DNA of 44,730 bases, from assembly GCA_021827985.1 (NCBI GenBank), contig JAKATL010000018.1:1-44730 (forward strand). Direction: 5' to 3'. The position numbers and the translations under genes are program-made. The DNA comes from a bacterium. GTDB lineage: Bacteria > Chloroflexota > Dormibacteria > Aeolococcales > Bog-877. The notes below the pieces were generated by a model. It was not told where the DNA came from. It saw only the letters and a list, made by a program, of their open reading frames with translations, and did no database searches. Positions 18,158 to 25,127 of this stretch are shown one piece after another (the stretch's first letter is position 1; each line of letters starts with the position of its first letter).

Positions 18158-18889
18158 TTAGATGGTGTCGCTGACGGCGCCCGACTCCGCCAGGATCGGG
18201 GCCACACGATCGACAGTCCAGTCCAAGAGCTCCGTGGCGATCTGCTCAGCCAGTTCGGCGTCGCGCTCAAGGCAGGCTTGGCAGAAGTCGCGCTGCCGTT
18301 GCAGGTCGTCCAGCAGGCTCATCCCCTCGGCCAGCGCGAGGCGGAAGTACCTCTCGGCCTGGCGGCGGAACGAGCAGATCTCTTTGAGCACCCGCGCGTG
18401 GCCACAGGCCCCGTAGCAGATCTCATGGATGGCCCACTCAGCTTCCAGATAGCCATCCACCGCCGGGGCCCGCGAGGCGCCGATCTTATCCATCTCTCGT
18501 CGAAGCGCTCGCATCAGGTCCGTCTGCGCGTCCGTGAGCCGAGGGACGCCCATACGGGCGGCCGGCCCTTCGAGGCACCGCCGCACGGCGTATATGTCCT
18601 TAAGGTCGACTAGTGAGAGGGGTGCCACGGTCGCACCCCGTCGACCCTCCTGAACGACGAGCCCGTCGGCTGCAAGCCGCTCAAGCGCCATTCGGACGGG
18701 GGTCGTGCTCACACCGAGGTCGGAGGCGAGGCTGCTGAGTCTGAGTGGCTGGCCCGGGGGCATGCCATCAAGGATAAGCCGGTGGAGGTGGGCATAGACC
18801 ACTTCCGTGACTGAGGCGATGGAGAGGGTGCTCAGGGGGCCAGGGGCTTCGACAGCCGCCCCCTTGTAGTCCCTCACAGGTTGTCCCAC
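18158..18889 (-). CDS. GntR-family transcriptional regulator, FCD (FadR) subgroup
   Basis: The 243-residue protein has an N-terminal winged helix-turn-helix (about 25-90) with [30 protein letters not shown] helical FCD ligand domain follows (about 100-230) with Asp and His residues typical of metal-binding FCD folds. Such regulators usually repress a neighbouring catabolic operon until a carboxylate-type inducer binds. It starts at GTG 18889, 15 nt after its predicted transcript start. Its promoter overlaps a perfect palindrome and it is divergent from the 19.5-33.4 kb catabolic cluster, which is its likely target. It also precedes hutU on the same strand, so it could influence the hut genes. 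Its codon use is less GC-extreme than that of hutU, resembling the divergent cluster instead. Confidence 0.9.
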   Translation of the reverse strand: MGQPVRDYKGAAVEAPGPLSTLSIASVTEVVYAHLHRLILDGMPPGQPLRLSSLASDLGVSTTPVRMALERLAADGLVVQEGRRGATVAPLSLVDLKDIYAVRRCLEGPAARMGVPRLTDAQTDLMRALRREMDKIGASRAPAVDGYLEAEWAIHEICYGACGHARVLKEICSFRRQAERYFRLALAEGMSLLDDLQRQRDFCQACLERDAELAEQIATELLDWTVDRVAPILAESGAVSDTI

Positions 18890-18911
18890 ATCGCTAACAC
18901 CCCTACCTTAT

Positions 18912-18940
18912 ACCATACTTAGCCCAACTTGTGATCACAA
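18912..18940 (-). promoter_or_regulatory. Promoter of the GntR gene
   Basis: On the minus strand TTGTGA (18940-18935), a 17-bp spacer and TATGGT (18917-18912) give a promoter with a leader of about 15 nt to GTG 18889. The -35 hexamer lies inside the palindrome at 18928-18941, so a bound regulator would block it. Confidence 0.55.
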
Positions 18941-18941
18941 G
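18928..18941. promoter_or_regulatory. Perfect 14-bp palindrome, likely GntR operator
   Basis: CTTGTGATCACAAG is its own reverse complement. It covers the -35 box of the gntR promoter and ends 17 bp before the -35 box of the divergent promoter. Symmetric sites of this size are usual for FCD-type GntR dimers, which commonly control themselves and the neighbouring operon. It also contains TGTGATCACA, a CRP-like half-site pair without the usual 6-bp spacer, so CRP is less likely. Confidence 0.65.
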
Positions 18942-18958
18942 CCAAGGCGCAAGAACGC

Positions 18959-18987
18959 TTGACAACGCCCGGGAGGGGTGCTATCCT
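18959..18987 (+). promoter_or_regulatory. Strong sigma70-type promoter of the catabolic cluster
   Basis: TTGACA (18959-18964), a 17-bp spacer and TATCCT (18982-18987) make the best promoter match in the window. Transcription would start around 18994 and run toward the alcohol dehydrogenase gene, with an unusually long leader of about 590 nt. Confidence 0.65.
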
Positions 18988-19582
18988 CCTAACTCTTCCC
19001 GTCACTGAGTTCGCAGAGGGGGGGTCTCGTGCCCGTAGTTGCTCGCAGTCTGGTGGCCCACGTGTTCCCTGGGCGCCTGCCGGAAGACACGGGTGGTTCC
19101 AAGGGAGCCGTTGGGATGACCGAGCGAGACAGCGCGGGCGAGTGGGGGTGATGGCAATGATCCTTGAGCAGGCGGGCGGGGTGACGCCACGGGTCCTTCG
19201 TGGCGCGGGCCAGGACCGGCTCCGTCGAGAGTCGTGGCTAGCTGGGGCCAGCCTGGCCTGGCGCAGGGTCCTGAAGCCGGCCGGCGGGGAGGTTGACTTC
19301 CACCGCCACCAGGGCACGCACCGGGCTCCGACCGTTGCCGCGGTTATTAGTTTTCGCGTGCTGGCCGTGGGTTGGGCTGTCGGCCTGCAGCGACAGTGCC
19401 GGTCGGGCCGGCGCGGTCGGTTGCTGACACCCCGTCGTGCCAGTCGTCTCGCCGATCAAGTGGGGGCGTGAGTTGAGCCCGCGTAGCAGGTCCCTGACCG
19501 TCGAACTTCTGCTCGCGGGCTTGCACCATGGTCCGCCCACCGTCGCATCGCAGTCCGTAGTTGACATGGAGGCAGGCAACCG
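18988..19582 (+). other. Long leader without a recognised gene
   Basis: This stretch lies between the strong promoter and the first catabolic gene. Open frames exist on both strands (for example 18959-19471), but none resembles a known protein. A short frame at 19115 (MTERDSAGEWG, ATG to TGA) could be a leader peptide, and overlaps a following GTGATGG start region. I recognise no known riboswitch or T-box. It may be a regulatory leader or the remains of a lost gene. Confidence 0.35.
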
Positions 19583-20605
19583 ATGAAGGCAGCGGTGCTC
19601 ACCGAGTTCGGGACCGACCTTGTGATGCGGGACGTCCCAGATCCCGAGCCGGGGCCGGGCGAGGTGCTGGTGAAGGTCGCCGCCGCGGGGGTATGCCACT
19701 CCGATGTGCATCTGCGAGGCGGGGCATTCAAGGACCTTCCCCCGTCCTTCCCATGGATCATGGGGCACGAGAACGCGGGCTACATCGCCCAATTGGGAGC
19801 GGGCGTGACCCGCCTGCCCATCGGAGCCCCCGTGGCCGTCTACGGGGGTTGGGGCTGCGGACTTTGTCACCTCTGCACATCCGGGGACGAGCAGCTTTGC
19901 GATCGTTCCCTCTGGGCTGGCCTTGGTGCACCCGGCGGATATGCGGAGTTCCTCCGTGTGCCGAGTCCAAGGCACCTCGTGCCGCTTGGCGACCTCGACC
20001 CAGTCCTGGCCGCGCCGCTTACAGACGCAGGGCTCACGCCCTACCGTGCCGTAAAGAGAGTGCTACCCCGAATCACCCCCGGCACCACCGCCGTGGTTAT
20101 CGGAGCGGGCGGCCTGGGTCAATTCACCATCCAATACCTGAAGCTCCTCACGGCCGCCAAAGTAATTGTGCTCGACACATCTTCCCAGAAGCTGGAAGTT
20201 GCGCGGGCGCTAGGGGCAGACGTCGTGTTCGATGCCTCGTCGCCGGGCATCGCCAGCGAGGTGGCGGCGGCCGCCACCAGGACAGGCGTCGCGGCGGTAT
20301 TCGACAACGTCGGTAGCGACCAATCGTTGCGGTTGGGAATGGCGGTCCTAGGCCCAAGGGGCGCGCTCGTTCAAGTCGGCCTGGCCGGCGGGAGCGCGCC
20401 CTTCTCATATGAAACCTTGGCTATTGAAGCTGCGGTGACGTATAGCTGGTGGGGCAACAGAGCCGAGCTGGCCGAGGTCGTCGCATTGGCGCAGGCGGGG
20501 CTGCTCACCGTCGCAGTCGACCGGTACCCCCTGCGTGCAATCAATGAGGTCTTCGATCGCTTGGAAGCTGGCCAAGTTCCCGGGCGGGCGGTCCTCATTC
20601 CGTAG
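19583..20605 (+). CDS. Zinc-dependent alcohol dehydrogenase (MDR family)
   Basis: The 340-residue medium-chain dehydrogenase has catalytic-zinc ligands in GVCHSDVH and GHENAG, four structural-zinc cysteines in GCGLCHLCTSGDEQLC, and a Rossmann motif GAGGLGQ near 172-178. Asp follows at the next strand (VLDTSS), which favours NAD+ over NADP+. Such enzymes oxidise alcohols to aldehydes or ketones. ATG 19583 follows a TGGAGGCAGG ribosome binding site. It is the first gene of the forward cluster and probably oxidises an alcohol intermediate or reduces a carbonyl; the substrate cannot be read from the sequence. Confidence 0.9.
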   Translation: MKAAVLTEFGTDLVMRDVPDPEPGPGEVLVKVAAAGVCHSDVHLRGGAFKDLPPSFPWIMGHENAGYIAQLGAGVTRLPIGAPVAVYGGWGCGLCHLCTSGDEQLCDRSLWAGLGAPGGYAEFLRVPSPRHLVPLGDLDPVLAAPLTDAGLTPYRAVKRVLPRITPGTTAVVIGAGGLGQFTIQYLKLLTAAKVIVLDTSSQKLEVARALGADVVFDASSPGIASEVAAAATRTGVAAVFDNVGSDQSLRLGMAVLGPRGALVQVGLAGGSAPFSYETLAIEAAVTYSWWGNRAELAEVVALAQAGLLTVAVDRYPLRAINEVFDRLEAGQVPGRAVLIP

Positions 20606-20637
20606 ACACCCACTCAACTCACGGAGTAACTGGTCAC

Positions 20638-21402
20638 ATGACAGCTGTAGTCACCGGCGCCGCCTCTGGACTGGGGCGGGCCATTGCCCTAAAGCTCGCG
20701 GAGTCGGGCGCGCCCGTGGTGGTTGCCGACGTTAGGGAGATGCCTCGCGAAGGCGGGCTGCCCACCCACCTCCTGATTCGTCAGAGAGGGGGGCAGGCGG
20801 ACTTTTGCTCCACCGATGTGAGTGACGAGCAGCAAGTCGCTCACCTGATCGACAGCACGTGCGCCCGGTTCGGCCCCCTGGACATCATGTGCAACAACGC
20901 AGGCATCAGCGAAGTCCTGACGACGGTAGTGGACACAGACATGGCTGACTTCGACCGCATTGTTGGCGTCAACTTTCGCGGCGTGTTCCTCGGGTGCAAA
21001 TACGCTGCACGGTCTATGATCGACCAGGGTCGCGGGGGCGTGATCGTCAACACAGCATCTTGCTTCGGTCTCGTGGGCTACCCAACGATGGCAACCTACT
21101 GCGCTACCAAGGGTGCGGTCATTCAATTGACCCGCACCCTTGCGCTCGAGCTGGCGCCCTGGCACATACGGGTCAACGCCTTGTGCCCGGGAACCATCAC
21201 CACCGAAATGGACCGCGATCAGCGGGAGGACCCGGGTGCACTTGAGGACATGCGTATCCGAACGCCTCTGACTATGGAGGATGGCGGCCCGTTTGGGCTT
21301 CCCGAGGACCAGGCTGCGGCCGTTGCATTCCTGGCTTCGAGTGCCGCACGGTGGATGACTGGCCAGTGCTTGGTCATAGACGGCGGCTGGACCGCGATCT
21401 AA
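20638..21402 (+). CDS. Short-chain dehydrogenase/reductase (SDR)
   Basis: The 254-residue classical SDR has the cofactor motif TGAASGLGR (about 5-13) with Asp after the second strand (VVADV), pointing to NAD(H). It also has NNAGIS near 84 and the catalytic Ser and YCATK (Tyr-x-x-x-Lys) near 155-160. The C-terminus reads MTGQCLVIDGG, as is standard. It interconverts an alcohol and a ketone. In anaerobic ethylbenzene degradation an SDR makes acetophenone, the substrate of acetophenone carboxylase. An SDR upstream of a carboxylase-like complex here is reminiscent of that order, though the substrate is unknown. It lies 32 bp after the alcohol dehydrogenase gene. Confidence 0.9.
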   Translation: MTAVVTGAASGLGRAIALKLAESGAPVVVADVREMPREGGLPTHLLIRQRGGQADFCSTDVSDEQQVAHLIDSTCARFGPLDIMCNNAGISEVLTTVVDTDMADFDRIVGVNFRGVFLGCKYAARSMIDQGRGGVIVNTASCFGLVGYPTMATYCATKGAVIQLTRTLALELAPWHIRVNALCPGTITTEMDRDQREDPGALEDMRIRTPLTMEDGGPFGLPEDQAAAVAFLASSAARWMTGQCLVIDGGWTAI

Positions 21403-21421
21403 GTCGCAGGAGGTGCATAGC

Positions 21422-22861
21422 ATGAGCGGTGGACTGTTGGTCCGTGGCCCGGACCAGGAATCTGGTACGACACCACTCCTAGAGCAGCGGTCGATCGAGG
21501 TGATACCGGAGGGTGAACGACATGGGCACGTGTCGTCACTCTTCACGATTTGGTCGGGGTCAAATCTCCAGGTGCTCACGGTCGTCACCGGGGCCCTGGC
21601 GGTCATCGCTGGCCTGAGCCTGCCGCTGGCGATCGTTGCAATAGTGCTGGGAAACCTGGTGGGAGCGGTCTTTATGTCCTTGCACGCTGCACAGGGCCCC
21701 AAGCTCGGGATGGCGCAAATGATTCAAAGCCGGGGCCAGTTCGGCTTCTACGGCGCGATCCTGCCGATGCTGATCGTGGTCGTCATGTACATGGGCTTCT
21801 TCTTCTCGGTGCAGGTCCTGGCCGGCGAGGCCCTGGCGTCCATGATCGGTGTATCTGTAACCGTAGGGATCATCCTGGCGTCAGTCGTTGCCTACCTGCT
21901 GGCCACGGTCGGGTACAACATCATCCACTACTTCGAGCGGACGACCACGGTCATCAGCGGGCTGCTCTTCGTGTGGCTGACCGTGAACGCCATTACATCG
22001 TCCGGGCACCATTCCTTTGCCCCGACGGAGTCCGTGCTCGGGCTGTTCCTGCTGGCGTTCTTCCTTGCAGCGACCTACCAGTTGAGCTATGCTCCGTACA
22101 TCTCCGACTACTCGCGGTACCTGCCTACCTCGACTTCGGTACGGGCCGCGTTTGCTTGGACCTACGCGGGAACCCTGTCCAGTGGAATCTGGCTGATGGT
22201 GCTTGGCGCAGTGCTCGCGGCCAAAGCGGGAGCGGCGATTGGAAGCAATCCAGTTGGCTACTTCGCCGGTGAGGTGCCCGGCGGGGTCGCGTCGTGGCTT
22301 GTGGCGATCGTCTTCGTTGTGGGGCTCCTAGGCGCCAACGTGCTGAATCTGTACGGCCCCTACATCACCGGTACGACGATTGCTGACACGGTACGCCCGG
22401 TGCGCGTGCGGGCGCGCGGGCGCGCGCTGATCGTGCTTGGCTTCACAGTTGTCGGCACGCTGATGGCGATCTTCGGTGCAGGGAGTTTCCTGACTGACTA
22501 CAGCAACTTCCTGGCACTGCTGTTGTACTTCATTATCCCCTGGACCGCGGTGAATCTACTTGACTTTTATGTGGTACGGCGTGAGAAGTACGACATCAAG
22601 TCGCTGTTCGCACCAGGTGGGATTTATGGGGGTGTGGGGTGGCACGCGATGGCGGCCTACCTGGGGGCCATCGTGCTGGAGATTCCGTTCATGAACACGA
22701 CTTTCTACGAGGGCCCGGGTGCCAAGATGCTCGGCGGGGGTGACGTGACATGGATCGTGGGGTTGCTGGTGGCGGGAGTTATTTACTGGGTGCTGTCCCG
22801 CGGGCTGATGGCTGCGGAGAGCAGGAAGCTGGGGGAGCTGCAGGATTCCGCTGACGCATGA
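21422..22861 (+). CDS. NCS1-family nucleobase/heterocycle permease (PurCyt type)
   Basis: The product has 479 residues and about 12 hydrophobic membrane segments. It carries NCS1 signatures: GNLVGAVFMSLHAAQGPKLG in helices 1-2, QSRGQFGFYGA before helix 3, and SDYSRYLP in the middle. NCS1 carriers import cytosine, purines, uracil, allantoin, hydantoin or thiamine by proton or sodium symport. ATG 21422 is chosen for its AGGAGG site 8 nt upstream (21408-21413). It lies 19 bp after the SDR gene. Its presence in a cluster with a urocanase paralogue and hydantoinase-like subunits suggests that the imported substrate is an N-heterocycle such as an imidazole, hydantoin or purine relative. Confidence 0.92.
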   Translation: MSGGLLVRGPDQESGTTPLLEQRSIEVIPEGERHGHVSSLFTIWSGSNLQVLTVVTGALAVIAGLSLPLAIVAIVLGNLVGAVFMSLHAAQGPKLGMAQMIQSRGQFGFYGAILPMLIVVVMYMGFFFSVQVLAGEALASMIGVSVTVGIILASVVAYLLATVGYNIIHYFERTTTVISGLLFVWLTVNAITSSGHHSFAPTESVLGLFLLAFFLAATYQLSYAPYISDYSRYLPTSTSVRAAFAWTYAGTLSSGIWLMVLGAVLAAKAGAAIGSNPVGYFAGEVPGGVASWLVAIVFVVGLLGANVLNLYGPYITGTTIADTVRPVRVRARGRALIVLGFTVVGTLMAIFGAGSFLTDYSNFLALLLYFIIPWTAVNLLDFYVVRREKYDIKSLFAPGGIYGGVGWHAMAAYLGAIVLEIPFMNTTFYEGPGAKMLGGGDVTWIVGLLVAGVIYWVLSRGLMAAESRKLGELQDSADA

Positions 22862-23456
22862 GGCGAGGCCAACGGCGCCGCGTGCTCGTGTGCAGCTCAG
22901 GCGCACATGGCGGACTCGCTGGCCACTCGAATGGTCGGGGAGTCCGTGGGCCGGAGGTGTCTGCAGAGACTTCGGAGGCCACAGGGGCCGATGTCGATGG
23001 GGTTATGGTGTGAAGGGCCGGAAGTCACGCCTTTGCTCCGGTGGGTAGTGGCGTGCCGCGGCACGAAGAGGTATCTGAGGTGAGGTGGTGGCGGACCGGC
23101 GGCGCTCGCTGGCCGCATCGCGCCGGGTCCCGTGGGGGGCCCGGGAAGGCGTGCCAATGGAGGGTGACGTTGGGCAGCTTGTATGTGACGTCCTCGGGGA
23201 TGGGCCAGCCTTCCGGAGCCTGTCGGCGATCGGGATGGCGGCTGCAGGAACGGGCCGCGCGTGCCAAGGGGCGGGGGGGGGCACCTGCTGGGCAGCCGGC
23301 TCGGGTGGATGGTGTGGTTGGGCCTGCTCCGCCTGCTGCGGGCAGGCAACGGGGCCTGGGTGTATGGCGGTCGGTCGTTGGGGGTGGAGCTGTCGGTAGG
23401 TACTCCGACGCAGGCGGTGGACCCGGGGCAGGAAGGCTTGGGCTGGGGTGGCGATT
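22862..23456 (+). other. Gap inside the catabolic cluster, no recognised gene
   Basis: Nearly 600 bp separate the permease from the second urocanase, although the rest of the downstream operon overlaps by a few bases. Open frames occur on both strands (for example 23041-23460 plus, 23003-23551 minus), but their Pro, Arg and Gly-rich translations match nothing I know. The plus strand is strongly G-rich. It could be a decayed gene, perhaps an ammonia-lyase-like or regulatory function lost from the pathway, or a long untranslated region with an internal promoter. I see no clear promoter. Confidence 0.4.
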
Positions 23457-25127
23457 ATGACCCCTGGCGTGCCGGCCAGAGCTCCCCGCGGACCCCTGCT
23501 CAGCTGCAAGGGGTGGGAGCAAGAGGGGGCACTGCGCTGCCTGCTAAACAACTTGGATGGTGAGGTCGCGGAGGACAGGGAGCAGCTGGTGGTCTACGGT
23601 GGCCGCGGCCGCGTCGCCAGGAGCTGGGCTGATGTGGCCAGCACCGTGGAGGCACTGCAGGAGCTCGACAACGACGCGACACTGATCGTGCAGTCAGGAC
23701 GCCCGATTGCCGTCATGCCTTCGCATGTGGATGCACCGCGGGTGCTTATGTCCACAACCATGCTCGTCCCGGCGTGGTCCACCGACGACAACCTTGCGGC
23801 TTACGAGCAGGCTGGGCTCACCATGTACGGCCAGATGACGGCCGCCGGGTGGTTTTACATTGGCACCCAGGGTGTGCTCGGCTTTACCTACGAGACATTC
23901 GTGGCTCTCGCAGACCAACACTTTGGGGGCGACCTTGCTGGCCGCCGTGTTCTGACTGCGGGCCTAGGAGGGATGGGTGGCGCTCAGGGCAGGGCGATCA
24001 CTTACAATGGGGGCAGCGCCCTGGTCGTGGAGGTCGACGAGCGCAAAGCAAGAAGGCGCATGGTGGACGGGTGGGTTGATTACCTCACGGACAACTACGC
24101 TGAGGCCTTGAGGCTACTCGACCGCGCCATTGCCCCCACTGCCGTCGGCCTGATTGGGAACATAGCGGAGGTGGCGCCGAGGCTCGTTGCTGACGGCGTC
24201 CACTTTGACGTTGCCACCGACCAGACGGCAGCAAATGACCTGGTGCGCGGATACATTCCCGTGGGGTACTCCCCGGCGGATGTCGCTGGCGTGGAGCCCG
24301 GAGACCCAGTGCACCGGGAGGCAGTGAGGCGCTCGCTGGTCGCGCACATGGAGGCACTGTTAGCGCTGCGGCAGCGAGGCACTGTCCTGTTCGAGTACGG
24401 CAACAATCTTCGTGCCCAGGCAGTCGCGGCCGGCGTACCGCAGGCCGCAGAGGTACCTGGGTTCATAGCGGAGTATTTCCGCCCCATTTTCGCCAGAGGC
24501 TTGGGCCCGTACCGGTGGATCTGCCTGAGCGGCGACCCGGCAGATCTCAGGCATACCGAAGATGCGGTACTGGGAGTGGCACAGGGCACAGGCGTTGCCC
24601 GGTGGTTCGACCGGGTCCGGGGAAGTGTTCCGGTTCAGGGGCTTCCGGCAAGAATCTGCTGGCTAGGGGCGGACGAGCGTGACGCCGCGGGAAGAGCCAT
24701 CAACGAGCTGGTGCGGAGAGGTGTCGTCGGCCCGGTTGCGCTCGGACGTGATCACCAAGACGCGGCAGCCGTCGCCTCCCCGTACCGTGAGACTGAAGGG
24801 ATGCTGGATGGCAGCGATGCCATCGCTGATTGGCCAGTTCTGTCGGCCCTGCTCAATGCCGCCCAGGGGGCCAGCTGGGTAGCAATCGGAAACGGGGGTG
24901 GGGTCGGTGTGGGAAGGAGCATCCACTCGGGGATGGTGGTCATCGCGGACGGCTCCGAACTCGCCGAGCGGAAGATCGAGCGTGTGTTCAGAACGGACCC
25001 CGCTCTGGGTGTGGCTAGGTACGTAGATGCTGGTTATTCCGAGTCGGTGGAGGTGGCGAGGCGCATGAAGCTAGAGATGCCGGGTCGTAGGCTGGATGAC
25101 GATGCACCGAGCGAGGGGAGCCGTTGA
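23457..25127 (+). CDS. Divergent urocanate hydratase paralogue with altered active site
   Basis: The 556-residue product is clearly a urocanase over its whole length. It has RAPRG and SCKGWEQEGALRCLLNNLD at the start, the NAD loop GLGGMGGAQ (169-177), TYNGG, and [18 protein letters not shown]. Compared with HutU in this window, the active-site Cys is Ala346 (IFARGLGPYRW for [11 protein letters not shown]), the His of AHD is Asn260 (AAND), and IHHGGGVG is IGNGGGVG. LGYRERD has also become LGADERD. NAD+ binding is thus kept while substrate-contacting residues are changed, which implies a different substrate, for instance a modified urocanate. ATG 23457 (or GTG 23448) is the start. Its stop overlaps the next gene by 4 bp (TTGA), fusing it to the carboxylase-like operon. 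Confidence 0.9.
   Translation: MTPGVPARAPRGPLLSCKGWEQEGALRCLLNNLDGEVAEDREQLVVYGGRGRVARSWADVASTVEALQELDNDATLIVQSGRPIAVMPSHVDAPRVLMSTTMLVPAWSTDDNLAAYEQAGLTMYGQMTAAGWFYIGTQGVLGFTYETFVALADQHFGGDLAGRRVLTAGLGGMGGAQGRAITYNGGSALVVEVDERKARRRMVDGWVDYLTDNYAEALRLLDRAIAPTAVGLIGNIAEVAPRLVADGVHFDVATDQTAANDLVRGYIPVGYSPADVAGVEPGDPVHREAVRRSLVAHMEALLALRQRGTVLFEYGNNLRAQAVAAGVPQAAEVPGFIAEYFRPIFARGLGPYRWICLSGDPADLRHTEDAVLGVAQGTGVARWFDRVRGSVPVQGLPARICWLGADERDAAGRAINELVRRGVVGPVALGRDHQDAAAVASPYRETEGMLDGSDAIADWPVLSALLNAAQGASWVAIGNGGGVGVGRSIHSGMVVIADGSELAERKIERVFRTDPALGVARYVDAGYSESVEVARRMKLEMPGRRLDDDAPSEGSR

Noticed and set aside
18931..18940. CRP-type binding site (TGTGATCACA)
   Set aside because: The CRP consensus needs 6 bp between TGTGA and TCACA. 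The abutted halves and the adjacent GntR gene fit a GntR operator better.
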